DNA of 64,000 bases from CAZTUH01 sp964620485. GTDB taxonomy: Bacteria > Pseudomonadota > Gammaproteobacteria > Burkholderiales > Burkholderiaceae_B. The notes under the pieces are model-generated. The model saw only the letters and a program-made list of their open reading frames with translations. It was not told the DNA's origin and made no database searches. Both the position numbers and the translations under genes were made by a program. Location: assembly GCA_964620485.1 (NCBI GenBank), contig CAZUGU010000008.1, forward strand, positions 1 through 64,000, read 5' to 3'. Positions 46,496 to 54,190 of the stretch are shown here, in pieces; within the stretch, counting starts at the first letter, position 1, and every line of letters begins with the position of its first letter.

Positions 46496-48177
46496 TTACA
46501 CGTTCTGTTCCTATAAAATCTTTCGAATTATTAGTTAATTCTGGTATACATCCACTTTTAGCGAAGTTATGGGTGGCACGTGGTATATATCATCCTGACC
46601 AAATCCGACTAAATTGGTCTAGCTTGTTACCACCCAATAATTTAAAAAATATTTCTTATGCTGCAAAAATATTAAGTAATTCAATTAAACAAGGTAAAAG
46701 ATTATTAATCGTTGCTGATTATGATTGTGATGGTGCAACTGCCTGTGCGGTAGGTATTCGTGCATTATCAGCAATGGGTGCATGTGTAGACTTTTTGGTT
46801 CCAAATCGTTTTAAAACAGGATATGGGTTATCGCCTGCAGTAGTTGAATTGGCTAAGAAACATAAGTCTGGTAAACCAGATATAATCATTACAGTTGATA
46901 ATGGTATTACAAGTATTGATGGTGTAAATGCCGCTAAAGCTTCAGGAATCGATGTTATTATCACTGACCATCATTTGCCAGGTGAAACGTTACCTGATGC
47001 TTTGACTATCATTAATCCAAATCAACCAGGTTGTAGTTTTTTATCTAAAAATTTAGCAGGTGTTGGTGTTATGTTTTATCTGATGTTAGCACTTCGTTCC
47101 GAAATGCGTCGCTGCGGTATTTATTCTTCTAATGGTGGTCCTTCTTTGAATTCACTTATAGATTTAGTAGCTTTAGGCACAATCGTTGATATGGTAGAGT
47201 TAGATTCTAATAATCGATTATTGGTCATGAAAGGTTTAGATCGAATTAGAAATGGATTACTACAAACTGGATTGCGTGCATTATGCTTTGTGATAGGCTG
47301 TGAATTAAGTAATGTAAAAATTTCAGATCTTAGTTTTTCTTTAGGACCACGAATTAATGCAGCTGGTCGTTTAATTGATATGAGTCTAGGCATTACTTGT
47401 TTGATTTCTGATGATTTTGACCAAGTTATGGAAATAGCAAAGAAATTAGATGAAATTAATAGAAAGAGACGTGCAATTCAAAAAAAAATGAATAAACAGG
47501 CTGTGTATATTGTTAATCAATCAAAAAATTGTCAAAAAAAAACGATTTGTATATATCATCAAAAATGGCATCAAGGAATTATAGGTCTCGTTGCATCATT
47601 TTTGAAAGATAAATTTTTGGTTCCTGTTCTGGCTTTTGCACCTAGCAATGATAGAAATGAAATTAAGGGATCTGGTCGTTCTATTCCTGGGATACATTTA
47701 CGTAATATATTAGAATTAATTTATAAAGAAAATCCAGGATTGATATTTAAATTTGGCGGCCATGCTATGGCAGTTGGGCTTACAATATGTAGAGATAATT
47801 ACATTCACTTTACTTCTATATTTGAATCCACTATTAATAAATTTATAACTAAGAAACTTGAATATATCATTGAAACAGATGGTTCATTAGAATGGAAATA
47901 TGCAAATATTGAAACAATAGAACTTATAAAAAAACAAGTTTGGGGCACAGGATTTTTAGAACCATTATTTCTAGATAATTTTGAGGTTTGTAGACAAAAT
48001 CTAATTAAATCACGGCATTTAAAATTATATTTAAAAAGAAATAATTTATATTTCGATGCTATTTGGTTTGATCGGAATAAACCGGTTCAAAAACATATTC
48101 AAGCAGCTTACAGATTAAGAGAAAATATTTGGAAAGATTCCAAATCATTACAACTATTAATTGAACATATTAAATAG
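46474..48177 (+). CDS. recJ: Single-stranded-DNA-specific exonuclease RecJ
   Basis: 5'-3' ssDNA exonuclease of the DHH family for recombination and repair. The 567-residue protein has motif I VADYDCDGATACAVG, motif II ITVDNGIT, motif III TDHHLPGE, motif IV (GLGPRINAAGRL-type), and the DHHA1 GGHAMAVGLTI. The start ATG has a good GGAG ribosome site inside the upstream gene. It converges with nadE. Confidence 0.97.
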   Translation: MVVSPKLITRSVPIKSFELLVNSGIHPLLAKLWVARGIYHPDQIRLNWSSLLPPNNLKNISYAAKILSNSIKQGKRLLIVADYDCDGATACAVGIRALSAMGACVDFLVPNRFKTGYGLSPAVVELAKKHKSGKPDIIITVDNGITSIDGVNAAKASGIDVIITDHHLPGETLPDALTIINPNQPGCSFLSKNLAGVGVMFYLMLALRSEMRRCGIYSSNGGPSLNSLIDLVALGTIVDMVELDSNNRLLVMKGLDRIRNGLLQTGLRALCFVIGCELSNVKISDLSFSLGPRINAAGRLIDMSLGITCLISDDFDQVMEIAKKLDEINRKRRAIQKKMNKQAVYIVNQSKNCQKKTICIYHQKWHQGIIGLVASFLKDKFLVPVLAFAPSNDRNEIKGSGRSIPGIHLRNILELIYKENPGLIFKFGGHAMAVGLTICRDNYIHFTSIFESTINKFITKKLEYIIETDGSLEWKYANIETIELIKKQVWGTGFLEPLFLDNFEVCRQNLIKSRHLKLYLKRNNLYFDAIWFDRNKPVQKHIQAAYRLRENIWKDSKSLQLLIEHIK

Positions 48178-48306
48178 AATAATTTTTAGAATTCTTTACA
48201 TTTGTATGATGCAAATCATATTTGCAAAACTGCAAGATATAAATACAAATTGAATTTGAATAATCTATTTTTAGATGATTTTATCATTTTATTTGTTTCA
48301 TCATAT

Positions 48307-49938
48307 TTAAACGTTATTCGAAAATCCATTTGTAATTGGATATTTATGAAGATTAGATATATTGTCTGTCAGACAGAGTCCAATTGGACTCTGTCTCCGT
48401 TTATGTTCACTAACATGTATCAAATGTACAATTTTTTGAACTGTGCTAACATCATAGCCTGATGAAATGATTTCATTTATGGATTCATTATTTTCAATAT
48501 ATCGATATATAATATCATCTAATATTTTATATTGTGGTAAGTCATCTTGATCAATTTGATTCTTATATAATTCTGCTGATGGTTTACGCGAAATAATCCT
48601 TTCAGGAATAATATTAGTCTGAAAGTTACGCCATTTAGCTAAACGATATAAGAAGGTTTTATAAATATCTTTAAGGATTGCAAATCCACCGATCGTATCT
48701 CCATATAACGTGCTATAACCAACACTAATTTCTGACTTATTACTAGTATTTAGCACTATTTTGCCTGTTTGATTTGAGAATCCCATTAAGATAATACCGC
48801 GAATACGGGATTGAATATTTCCTCTAGTATTAGAAGAAAATGGTTCTTTAAATTTTTCCAATAAAATTTCTTCAAATAAAGGAATCATTGATTCAATTGA
48901 AATTGAATCAAATTGCACCTTAAGACGATGTGCTATTTCCTCTGCATCTTTCATAGAAACATCAGATGTATGACGTGATGGCATCATAATCGCATGTACC
49001 TTATCAGATCCAATAGCATCCACTGCAGCTACAAGCGTAATCGCAGAGTCGATACCTCCAGATAATCCTATTATTACACCAGGCAAATTATTTTTATAAA
49101 TATAATCATGAATACTTAATACTAACGCGCTCCAGACTTGTTTTTCAGGTAAAAAGGTTAATTGAGCCAATTCACCAGAAATTACATTTACATCGTCAAT
49201 AGATTTAATTGAAACGGTTGTTAATGCTTCAGTAAATTTTGGTAAACAAATTTTACACTTATTGGAAGGACTTCTTATAAAGGAGGAACCGTCAAAAACC
49301 AATTCATCTTGCCCTCCTATTAAATTAACATATACAATGAGACAATTAAAATTGTTGGCATATTTTTGTATCAAGGAATTTCGTTCTTGTTGTTTATTTA
49401 TACTAAAAGGCGATGCATTTACAACTATTAGAATTTTTGCACCAGCTTCAATGGTAGTTTTAACAACTGAATCTGAATATATATCTTCGGATATCATTAT
49501 ACCAAAACATATATTTTTAATAGTAAAAACTAATGGTTGCTTACCTGTTGAGAAACAATTCTTTTCATTAAATCTTTTAGAATTAATTAGTATCTGTTTT
49601 CGATATAATCCAATTATATTTCCTTCATATAAAATTGAAATAGCATTGTACAATGAATTGTTTTCTCTGTGGATATGTCCTATTAAGGTATGTAAACCTT
49701 TAAAAGAAGCTAAACTCTTTTTTATCAAATTTAGTTGGTTTTGCTGATATTCAATAAAATCAGATCGGAAAAGTAAACCTTGTAAAGGATAACCAACTAA
49801 AGATAATTCAGGCGTTACAATAATATTAGAACCTTGTTGGTAAGAACGACGTGCTGATATGAGTATTTTGTTTACATTTTCAGATAAATTACCAACATGT
49901 GAATTTATCTGTGCAATTGTAAGATTTACAGTACTCAT
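48307..49938 (-). CDS. nadE: NAD synthetase with N-terminal glutaminase-like domain
   Basis: Amidates nicotinate adenine dinucleotide to NAD+. The 543-residue protein has an N-terminal nitrilase-like domain (about 1-250) and a synthetase domain with the PP-loop GVIIGLSGGIDSAITLVAAVDAIGS and the KSEISVGYSTLYGD region. The nitrilase triad is expected as Glu-Lys-Cys. Glu44 and Lys114 are present, but the nucleophile site reads GIMISEDIY, with Ser150 where relatives have Cys in ICEDVW. If so, glutamine hydrolysis is lost or weak and free ammonia is used. The end RRQSPIGLCLT is typical and encodes a palindrome. Confidence 0.95.
   Translation of the reverse strand: MSTVNLTIAQINSHVGNLSENVNKILISARRSYQQGSNIIVTPELSLVGYPLQGLLFRSDFIEYQQNQLNLIKKSLASFKGLHTLIGHIHRENNSLYNAISILYEGNIIGLYRKQILINSKRFNEKNCFSTGKQPLVFTIKNICFGIMISEDIYSDSVVKTTIEAGAKILIVVNASPFSINKQQERNSLIQKYANNFNCLIVYVNLIGGQDELVFDGSSFIRSPSNKCKICLPKFTEALTTVSIKSIDDVNVISGELAQLTFLPEKQVWSALVLSIHDYIYKNNLPGVIIGLSGGIDSAITLVAAVDAIGSDKVHAIMMPSRHTSDVSMKDAEEIAHRLKVQFDSISIESMIPLFEEILLEKFKEPFSSNTRGNIQSRIRGIILMGFSNQTGKIVLNTSNKSEISVGYSTLYGDTIGGFAILKDIYKTFLYRLAKWRNFQTNIIPERIISRKPSAELYKNQIDQDDLPQYKILDDIIYRYIENNESINEIISSGYDVSTVQKIVHLIHVSEHKRRQSPIGLCLTDNISNLHKYPITNGFSNNV
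48371..48396. repeat. Perfect 26-bp palindrome inside the nadE 3' end
   Basis: Thirteen pairs with no spacer, within the codons for RRQSPIGLCL. It lies about 60 bases before the nadE stop. It is the second case, after leuC, of a perfect palindrome in conserved coding sequence near a gene end. Confidence 0.85.
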
Positions 49939-49991
49939 TTTTAAAATACTCCTATACTTTTCTAAATATTCTGACTCAATGTTTAATCTTG

Positions 49992-50023
49992 AAAGTGCTC
50001 TTAAAAGTGCTCTTAAAAGTGCT
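49992..50023. repeat. 12-bp tandem repeat carrying the ybdG stop codon
   Basis: A 12-base unit occurs 2.7 times and spans the stop of the minus-strand channel gene (50013-50015). Since 12 is a multiple of three, the stop codon is repeated in frame (His-Phe-stop-Glu pattern), giving backup stops. It looks like replication slippage. Confidence 0.85.
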
Positions 50024-51290
50024 TATCTAAAACAACCTTTTTGTTCACTAATTCTTGCAATGATTTTCCCAATTTGCAAAAATCAGTTCCAGATGGTTTT
50101 TGATATAAATACAATCCTAATTCAGGTAAAATTGCTAATAAATAATCAAAGATATCACCTTGGATGCGTTCGTATTCAACCAATGCTGTTAATGCTGTAA
50201 AACAGTAAATTTCAATTGGTATACCATCAGATTTAGGCTCCATCATTCGAACCATCATGGTCATATCTTTACGTAATTCTGAATGTTCTTTTAAATAAGC
50301 TAAAGCATAAGCACGAAATATTCCAATATTAGTTAGACGTCGATAATTTTCTGGTAAATTGCTTATGTTTGTTGAAGTATTATTAGATTGTATAAAATTT
50401 GCCTTTTTTATTGTTAAATAATCACTTAACAATTTTAATTCCATAAACTTTCTTAATTCATATTTACCTAAAAATCGAATACTAGTTGCATCTATAAGTA
50501 ATGTTCTTTTAATGCGACGCCCGCCGGATTCAAACATTTGTCTGTAATTTCGATAACTTTCTGAAAATAATTTATATGTAGGAACAGTTGTAACTGTATT
50601 ATCCAAGTTTTGGACCTTTACAGTATGTAAAGCAATATCACGAACAAATCCATCAGCATTAGACTGAGGCATCTGAATCCAATCTCCAATTCGTAACATA
50701 TCATTAGTTGTCAGTTGTGTACTAGCAACTAATGAAAGTAAGGTATCTTTAAAAACTAATAGTAAAACTGCTGATAAAGCACCTAACCCAGAAATCATCC
50801 ATAAAGGAGAACGTCCAATTAGTATTGATAATACTAATATCGTACAGACAATAACCAAAATTAATTGCCCTATTTGGATATAACCTTTAATTGATCGTGT
50901 CTTCGCTCGAGTGCTGATAGAATGCATATCTTGTAAGGCACTTAATGTCCCACCAAATGTTATGAAAAGACATATTAAAACACCTGCATTTGCTATTCGT
51001 CCTATGAATTCAGCTGATTGATTAATATGTGGTATTAATCTTATACCTATGGAAATTATGCAAAATGGCACTGCATACCAAATGCTTTGATAGACTCTAT
51101 TTTTAATCAATGCTTTATTCCATTCATCATATCCACTTAATATCAAAGCACGATTAGTGGCTTGTAGAATTAATCGTGCTACTATCCATTGTATAAAAAT
51201 TAACACTATAATAAGTATTCCAATACTTGTCATAGTTTGCATCCAATTTGTTTTAGGCATATATATATTGAAAATTTTTAAAAATCCCAT
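50013..51290 (-). CDS. ybdG: Mechanosensitive ion channel, MscS superfamily (YbdG type)
   Basis: Inner-membrane channel that opens under membrane tension and protects against osmotic downshock. The 425-residue protein has five hydrophobic helices (about 20-40, 70-88, 98-116, 138-158 and 164-186), the last being the pore-lining helix of the MscS type (GLGALSAVLLLVFKDTLLSLVAS), followed by the beta domain (GDWIQMP, VQNLDNTVTTVPTYKLFSESYRNYR). The sequence SESYRNYRQMFESGGRRIKR is typical of YbdG. In a cell without a full wall this may be important. Confidence 0.9.
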   Translation of the reverse strand: MGFLKIFNIYMPKTNWMQTMTSIGILIIVLIFIQWIVARLILQATNRALILSGYDEWNKALIKNRVYQSIWYAVPFCIISIGIRLIPHINQSAEFIGRIANAGVLICLFITFGGTLSALQDMHSISTRAKTRSIKGYIQIGQLILVIVCTILVLSILIGRSPLWMISGLGALSAVLLLVFKDTLLSLVASTQLTTNDMLRIGDWIQMPQSNADGFVRDIALHTVKVQNLDNTVTTVPTYKLFSESYRNYRQMFESGGRRIKRTLLIDATSIRFLGKYELRKFMELKLLSDYLTIKKANFIQSNNTSTNISNLPENYRRLTNIGIFRAYALAYLKEHSELRKDMTMMVRMMEPKSDGIPIEIYCFTALTALVEYERIQGDIFDYLLAILPELGLYLYQKPSGTDFCKLGKSLQELVNKKVVLDKHF

Positions 51291-51429
51291 TGAAAAACTC
51301 CATTTTATCTGATAATTGTTTACATAATGCCTGATTTTATTAATAAAAAATTAGATCAATTGTTAATTCTAAAAAATAAAAATATTCTGAAAATATTGCA
51401 AACTATCTTTGAATAAGAATTTACCTATT

Positions 51430-52851
51430 ATGAAACAAACTTCTATATCCAATAAAAACCAATTTAAAAATAAAAAAAAAGTCTGGTCTGCCAGATTTTC
51501 CGAATCAGTATCAGAACTTGTAAAAAGTTATACTGCATCTATTCATTTTGATAAGCGATTAGCGAATCATGATATCCAAGGTTCATTAGCTCATGCAAAA
51601 ATGCTCGCTTCTCAAAAAATTATTTCTGAAAAAGATCTGGCAGATATACAACGAGGAATGGAAATCATTCTACTTGAAATAAAAAATGATACTTTTCAAT
51701 GGTCTCTTGATTTAGAAGATGTTCATTTGAATATTGAAAATCGGCTAGTTGAACTGATAGGTGATGCCGGTAAACGTTTGCATACTGGTCGGTCAAGAAA
51801 TGATCAAGTAACTACTGATACTCGCTTATGGTTACGCATGGAAATTGACAATCTATTATGCCTTTTGCGTCGTTTAAAAGAATCGTTAGCTAATATTGCA
51901 TTAAAACATTCAGATACTATTATGCCGGGATTTACTCACTTACAGATTGCTCAACCTATTACTTTTGGTCATCATTTATTAGCTTATGCAGAAATGTTTG
52001 AGCGTGATTCTGAAAGATTACTAGATTGTCGAAAAAGGGTCAATCAGTTACCACTTGGATCGGCTGCCTTATCAGGTACTTCGTTTTCTATTGATCGAGA
52101 ACAAGTTGCAAAGATTCTAGGATTTGTTGGAATTTGTCGTAATTCACTAGACGCAGTATCAGATCGTGATTTTATCATTGAATTTTGCGCAGCTTCTGCT
52201 CTTATTATGACACATATTTCTCGTTTTTCTGAAGAATTAATACTATGGATGAATCCACTTATTAGTTTTGTTGAATTGCCTGATAGTTTTTGTACTGGAA
52301 GTTCAATAATGCCTCAAAAAAAGAATCCGGACGTACCTGAATTAGCACGTGGTAAAACTGGTCGTGTTATTGGTAATTTAGTTGCTTTATTAAATCTAGT
52401 TAAGGGTCAGCCATTAGGATATAATAAAGATAATCAAGAAGATAAGGAAAGCTTGTTTGATACTGTTGATACAGTTCATGAAACATTGCTAATTTTCATT
52501 GAAATTGTATCTCACCTAAATGTAAGAGTAGATAACACATATGCAGCAGCATCAATTGGATTTTCAACAGCTACAGATTTTGCAGATTATTTGGTCAGAA
52601 TTGGTTTACCATTTCGTGATGCCCATGAATTGGTCTCTCAAGTAGTTCTTGACTGTGAAAAACGTGATTGCAATTTATCAGATCTTACATTAAAAGATTT
52701 TCAAAAATATTGTCCTGATATTGGTGATGATATTCACAGTTTTTTAAGTCTTGAGGGTTCTGTTTCTATAAGGAATCATATTGGAGGAACTGCTCCCGAA
52801 TGTGTACGTAGGGAAGCAAGGCGCATATTAGCTTATTCATCCCAAAATTGA
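51430..52851 (+). CDS. argH: Argininosuccinate lyase
   Basis: Last step of arginine synthesis, splitting argininosuccinate to arginine and fumarate. The 473-residue protein has VWSARFSESVSELVKSYTASIHFDKRL, DVHLNIENRL, HTGRSRNDQVTTDTRLW, the catalytic His of TPGFTHLQ-type PGFTHLQIAQP, and the signature GSSIMPQKKNPDVPELARGKTGR. I use ATG 51430; an earlier TTG adds seven residues. No other arginine gene is in the window. Confidence 0.97.
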   Translation: MKQTSISNKNQFKNKKKVWSARFSESVSELVKSYTASIHFDKRLANHDIQGSLAHAKMLASQKIISEKDLADIQRGMEIILLEIKNDTFQWSLDLEDVHLNIENRLVELIGDAGKRLHTGRSRNDQVTTDTRLWLRMEIDNLLCLLRRLKESLANIALKHSDTIMPGFTHLQIAQPITFGHHLLAYAEMFERDSERLLDCRKRVNQLPLGSAALSGTSFSIDREQVAKILGFVGICRNSLDAVSDRDFIIEFCAASALIMTHISRFSEELILWMNPLISFVELPDSFCTGSSIMPQKKNPDVPELARGKTGRVIGNLVALLNLVKGQPLGYNKDNQEDKESLFDTVDTVHETLLIFIEIVSHLNVRVDNTYAAASIGFSTATDFADYLVRIGLPFRDAHELVSQVVLDCEKRDCNLSDLTLKDFQKYCPDIGDDIHSFLSLEGSVSIRNHIGGTAPECVRREARRILAYSSQN

Positions 52852-52919
52852 TTCAGGATTAATTTAAAGTAATCTCAATATTTTTCTGTATCATAGTTCA
52901 TGATTACATATTTTAATTT

Positions 52920-52947
52920 TCTCTAAAAAATTTTAATTTTTTAGAGA
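52920..52947. terminator. Bidirectional terminator hairpin overlapping the aceF stop
   Basis: Thirteen-pair stem with a 2-base loop, AT-rich with T-runs on both strands. It sits between argH (plus) and aceF (minus) and includes the aceF stop at 52941-52943. It should serve both convergent transcripts. Confidence 0.65.
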
Positions 52948-54182
52948 TTTAAACGACGAAAATCCATTAAGATGCTAATCAAATAGGTATTAAAACGAGC
53001 TGCTGTAGCTCCATCAATAACACGATGATCATAAGATAAAGAAATAGGTAGAAAAAGACGAGGTATAAATTCTTTACCATTCCAAACAGGTTTATAAATT
53101 GTACGCGATATACCTAAAATTGCTACTTCTGGTGCATTAATAATAGGAGTAAATGAAGTTCCTCCATTTTTTCCTAAGGAAGAAATGGAGAAACATCCAC
53201 CTTGTAGATCAGATGGAGCTATTTTATTAGATCGTGCTTTTTTAGCTAATTCCCTTATTTGACAGGAAATTTCAATAATGCCTTTCTTATCTGCGTCCCG
53301 AATGACTGGAACTACTAATCCATTTATTGTATCTACCGCAAAACCAATATGGTAATATTTTTTGAATATCAGTTGTTCACCATCTATGGATGTATTAAAT
53401 TCGGGAAATTCTTTTAAAGATGCAACTGTAGCTTTAATTAGAAAAGCCAATAGCGTAAATTTTATGTTTGATTTTTCATATTCTTTGTTTAAAGAAATAC
53501 GTAATGCTTCTAAATCTGTAATATCAGCTTCATCATTATTAGTAACATGTGGAATCATGACCCAATTACGATGTAAATTAGCTCCTGAAATTTTCTGGAC
53601 ACGTGATAAGAATTTAATATCTATAGGACCAAATTTCGAAAAATCTGTTTTAGGCCATGGTAATAAATTTAAATTTTTATTACCAATATTAAGATTCGTA
53701 TTATTTTTTTTATCTGCATTCTTTTCTAAAAAAGAATGCAGATCTTTCATTGTAATACGATTATTCATGCCAGTACTTTCTACTTTATTTAGATTTATAT
53801 TCAATTCACGAGCAAGTTTTCGTACAGAAGGAGATGAATAAGGTATATTCAAATTATTATCGATAGAATTTTTTGGTTCATCTATTAATGATTTCTTTAC
53901 TATATTTGAAGAAATAGGTCGTGTTGGCAAATCTATTTCAGATTGAATATTGACATCCAAAATTAGAGATCCTTCAGAAACTTTATCGCCTACTTTGACA
54001 TGTAAAGATTCTACCCAACCTGTTACTGGAGCTGGAATTTCCATCGAAGCTTTTTCAGATTCAATAGTTATTAAACTTTGTTCTTGTTTAATAAAATCTC
54101 CAACAGAAATCAATACTTCAATAATTTCAACATTTCTAATTTCACCAACATCTGGAATTTTCACTTGAAATATATTACTCAT
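52941..54182 (-). CDS. aceF: Pyruvate dehydrogenase E2, dihydrolipoamide acetyltransferase
   Basis: Core of the pyruvate dehydrogenase complex. The 413-residue protein has one lipoyl domain (about 1-78) with the lipoyl lysine at about 44 in ESEKASM, a linker, the E1/E3-binding domain (about 115-150, SSPSVRKLARELNINLNKV), a low-complexity linker, and the catalytic domain with SLSYDHRVIDGATAARF (His386, Asp390). Many relatives have two or more lipoyl domains. The linker codons form a 14-pair hairpin (53712-53743). lpdA does not follow. Confidence 0.97.
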   Translation of the reverse strand: MSNIFQVKIPDVGEIRNVEIIEVLISVGDFIKQEQSLITIESEKASMEIPAPVTGWVESLHVKVGDKVSEGSLILDVNIQSEIDLPTRPISSNIVKKSLIDEPKNSIDNNLNIPYSSPSVRKLARELNINLNKVESTGMNNRITMKDLHSFLEKNADKKNNTNLNIGNKNLNLLPWPKTDFSKFGPIDIKFLSRVQKISGANLHRNWVMIPHVTNNDEADITDLEALRISLNKEYEKSNIKFTLLAFLIKATVASLKEFPEFNTSIDGEQLIFKKYYHIGFAVDTINGLVVPVIRDADKKGIIEISCQIRELAKKARSNKIAPSDLQGGCFSISSLGKNGGTSFTPIINAPEVAILGISRTIYKPVWNGKEFIPRLFLPISLSYDHRVIDGATAARFNTYLISILMDFRRLNL

Positions 54183-54190
54183 TCTTTCCC

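Noticed and set aside
48202..48462. 86-codon plus-strand frame after recJ
   Set aside because: It overlaps the conserved C-terminal coding sequence of nadE on the other strand and shows no domain.
49859..50200. Plus-strand frame of 113 codons spanning the nadE-ybdG junction
   Set aside because: Lies opposite the start of nadE and the end of ybdG and includes the slippage repeat. No family match.
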